Assembly (NCBI GenBank): GCA_030148745.1
Contig: JASBSV010000059.1
Coordinates: 1 to 33,959 of the forward strand
Length of the DNA stretch: 33,959 bases
Direction: 5' to 3'
DNA from: Paracoccaceae bacterium
GTDB lineage: Bacteria > Pseudomonadota > Alphaproteobacteria > Rhodobacterales > Rhodobacteraceae
Position numbers and translations under genes: made by a program. The notes under the pieces are model-generated. The model was not told the origin of the DNA. It saw only the letters and a program-made list of their open reading frames with translations, and ran no database searches. Positions 32,808 to 33,959 of the stretch are shown piece after piece (the stretch's first letter is position 1; the number at the start of each line of letters is the position of its first letter).

Positions 32808-33959
32808 TCAATGGCTGGCCTGCTTTACCGCGACCAGTTGGGCGGTTTCAACCTCGGGACGCAATCCCAAAAGCGGGGCGGTGCGCCGGATCATTTCGGC
32901 GGCAACAGGCACGGCCGTCCAGCCGGCGGTGCGGCGCGGCTTGGTGCCCGAAGTCTCGCTTGGTTCATCCAGCGTGACGATCAGGACATATTTGGGATTA
33001 TCGGCGGGAAAGACACTGGCAAAGGTCGAGATGACCTTATCCTTGTAATAGCCGCCCTTGGGCGAGGGTTTGTCGGCCGTGCCGGTCTTGCCACCCACGC
33101 GGTAGCCTTTGACATCGCCCAGACTGGCGGTGCCGCGCCGCACCACTTCGCGCAGCATCTGCCGCGCCGCCTGTGAGATCGCCGGCGAAACCAGTCTTTC
33201 GCCCACGGGCGCCGCTTTGCCACGCCGCAAAAGCGTCGGCATCACCCGCGTGCCGCCGTTCAAAAGGCTGGCATAGGCCGTGGCCAGATGCAGCGGGCTG
33301 ACCGCAATGCCCTGCCCATAGGCGGCGGTGATTGTCGTGATCTCGGACCAGTTCTTTTGCACGATCGGCTTGGCATAGGGCGCCTCGACCAGTTCGACAG
33401 GCGTCGGATCGAAAAGGCCCAGCTTGCGGAAAAACACCTTTTGCCGCTCGGCACCGATTTCCATCGCCATCCGCGCGGTCCCGATGTTGGAGCTTTTCAC
33501 AATCACATCCGTCACCGAAAGTTTCGAACCATAATTACGGAAATCGCGAATCCTGAACCGGCCCCAGACCAGCGGCCCCTTGGTGTCGAGCATCGTATCG
33601 GGGGTGACGATCCCCTCTTTCATGGCCTGCGCGGCGGTAAAGATCTTGAAGACCGAGCCCAGCTCGTAAACCCCCTGAACCGCCCGGTTGAAAAGCGGGC
33701 TGTCAGAGGGGACACCCTTGACCAAAGGCGCCGGCCGGTCGTTGGGGTCGAAATTGGGCAGCGACACCATCGAGACGATCTCGCCGGTGTTGATATCCAT
33801 CAGCACGGACGAGGCGCCACGGGCATTCATAAGCTTCATGCCGCCCGACAAGATCTCTTCGCTGGCCGCCTGAACCGTCAGATCGAGCGACAGCCTCAGC
33901 GGCGCGCCATCATTGGCCGGATCGCGCAGATATTCGTCGAACTCCTTTTCGATACCCGC
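32808..33959 (-). CDS. ftsI: Septal peptidoglycan transpeptidase FtsI (PBP3), C-terminal part
   Basis: FtsI cross-links septal peptidoglycan next to FtsW. The 383 residues present are the C-terminal part; the N-terminus, membrane anchor and start lie beyond the right edge. The frame is open to the window end, where AGIEKEFDEYLRDP shows the class B PBP linker. The transpeptidase motifs are all present: SxxK in YELGSVFKIFTAAQA, SxN in KSSNIGTARMAMEIG, and KTG in YRVGGKTGTADKPSPKGGYY. The protein ends LVAVKQASH, 13 bases before murE. Confidence 0.95.
   Translation of the reverse strand, partial: AGIEKEFDEYLRDPANDGAPLRLSLDLTVQAASEEILSGGMKLMNARGASSVLMDINTGEIVSMVSLPNFDPNDRPAPLVKGVPSDSPLFNRAVQGVYELGSVFKIFTAAQAMKEGIVTPDTMLDTKGPLVWGRFRIRDFRNYGSKLSVTDVIVKSSNIGTARMAMEIGAERQKVFFRKLGLFDPTPVELVEAPYAKPIVQKNWSEITTITAAYGQGIAVSPLHLATAYASLLNGGTRVMPTLLRRGKAAPVGERLVSPAISQAARQMLREVVRRGTASLGDVKGYRVGGKTGTADKPSPKGGYYKDKVISTFASVFPADNPKYVLIVTLDEPSETSGTKPRRTAGWTAVPVAAEMIRRTAPLLGLRPEVETAQLVAVKQASH

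Overview
This GC-rich window reads as chromosome of an alphaproteobacterium of the Rhodobacterales (Rhodobacter/Roseobacter type). The evidence is the gene content and order of the division and cell wall cluster, the pair of small DUF2484 membrane proteins between murC and murB, the aerobic cobaltochelatase subunits CobS and CobT, the alphaproteobacterial form of FtsQ/FtsA/FtsZ, and codon use strongly biased to G or C at third positions. No tRNA, rRNA, insertion sequence, prophage or CRISPR array was seen.

Positions 1-3009 (minus strand) form an envelope stress-like module. An ECF sigma factor overlaps its membrane anti-sigma factor (RskA type). Two paralogous secreted fasciclin (FAS1) proteins follow, each with its own very similar upstream element and a 3' hairpin. 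Last comes the start of a probably Tat-exported methionine sulfoxide reductase B. A sigma/RskA pair next to FAS1 genes recalls the mycobacterial SigK-RskA-MPT70/MPT83 regulon. Both FAS1 proteins carry a Cys pair at identical positions. This is the best candidate here for a little-described system.

Positions 3152-12944 are mixed accessory and housekeeping genes. cobS and cobT (cobaltochelatase, aerobic B12 synthesis) are separated by a lipoprotein-like thermonuclease and by a divergent flavin reductase/HxlR regulator pair that has an 8-bp-arm palindrome between the two genes. Then come an M24 aminopeptidase P overlapping cobT, a DUF427 protein, a ClC-family chloride transporter lacking the internal proton glutamate, and an FAD-linked D-lactate/glycolate dehydrogenase-like oxidase.

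Positions 13008-33959 are all on the minus strand. In transcription order (right to left) they are ftsI (5' end outside the window), murE, murF, mraY, murD, a 227-bp gap, ftsW, murG, murC, two DUF2484 genes, murB, ddlB, ftsQ, ftsA, ftsZ, a strong terminator, lpxC, bamD and recN. Most neighbours overlap by 1-4 bases (TAATG, TGATG, ATGA, GTGA), so translational coupling is likely. The products build lipid II (MurB-MurG, MraY, Ddl), polymerise and cross-link septal peptidoglycan (FtsW, FtsI), and assemble the division ring (FtsQ, FtsA, FtsZ). LpxC and BamD serve the outer membrane and RecN serves DNA repair.

No intergenic stretch exceeds 300 bases; the longest are 27134-27360, 16672-16896, 15547-15750 and 18514-18701.
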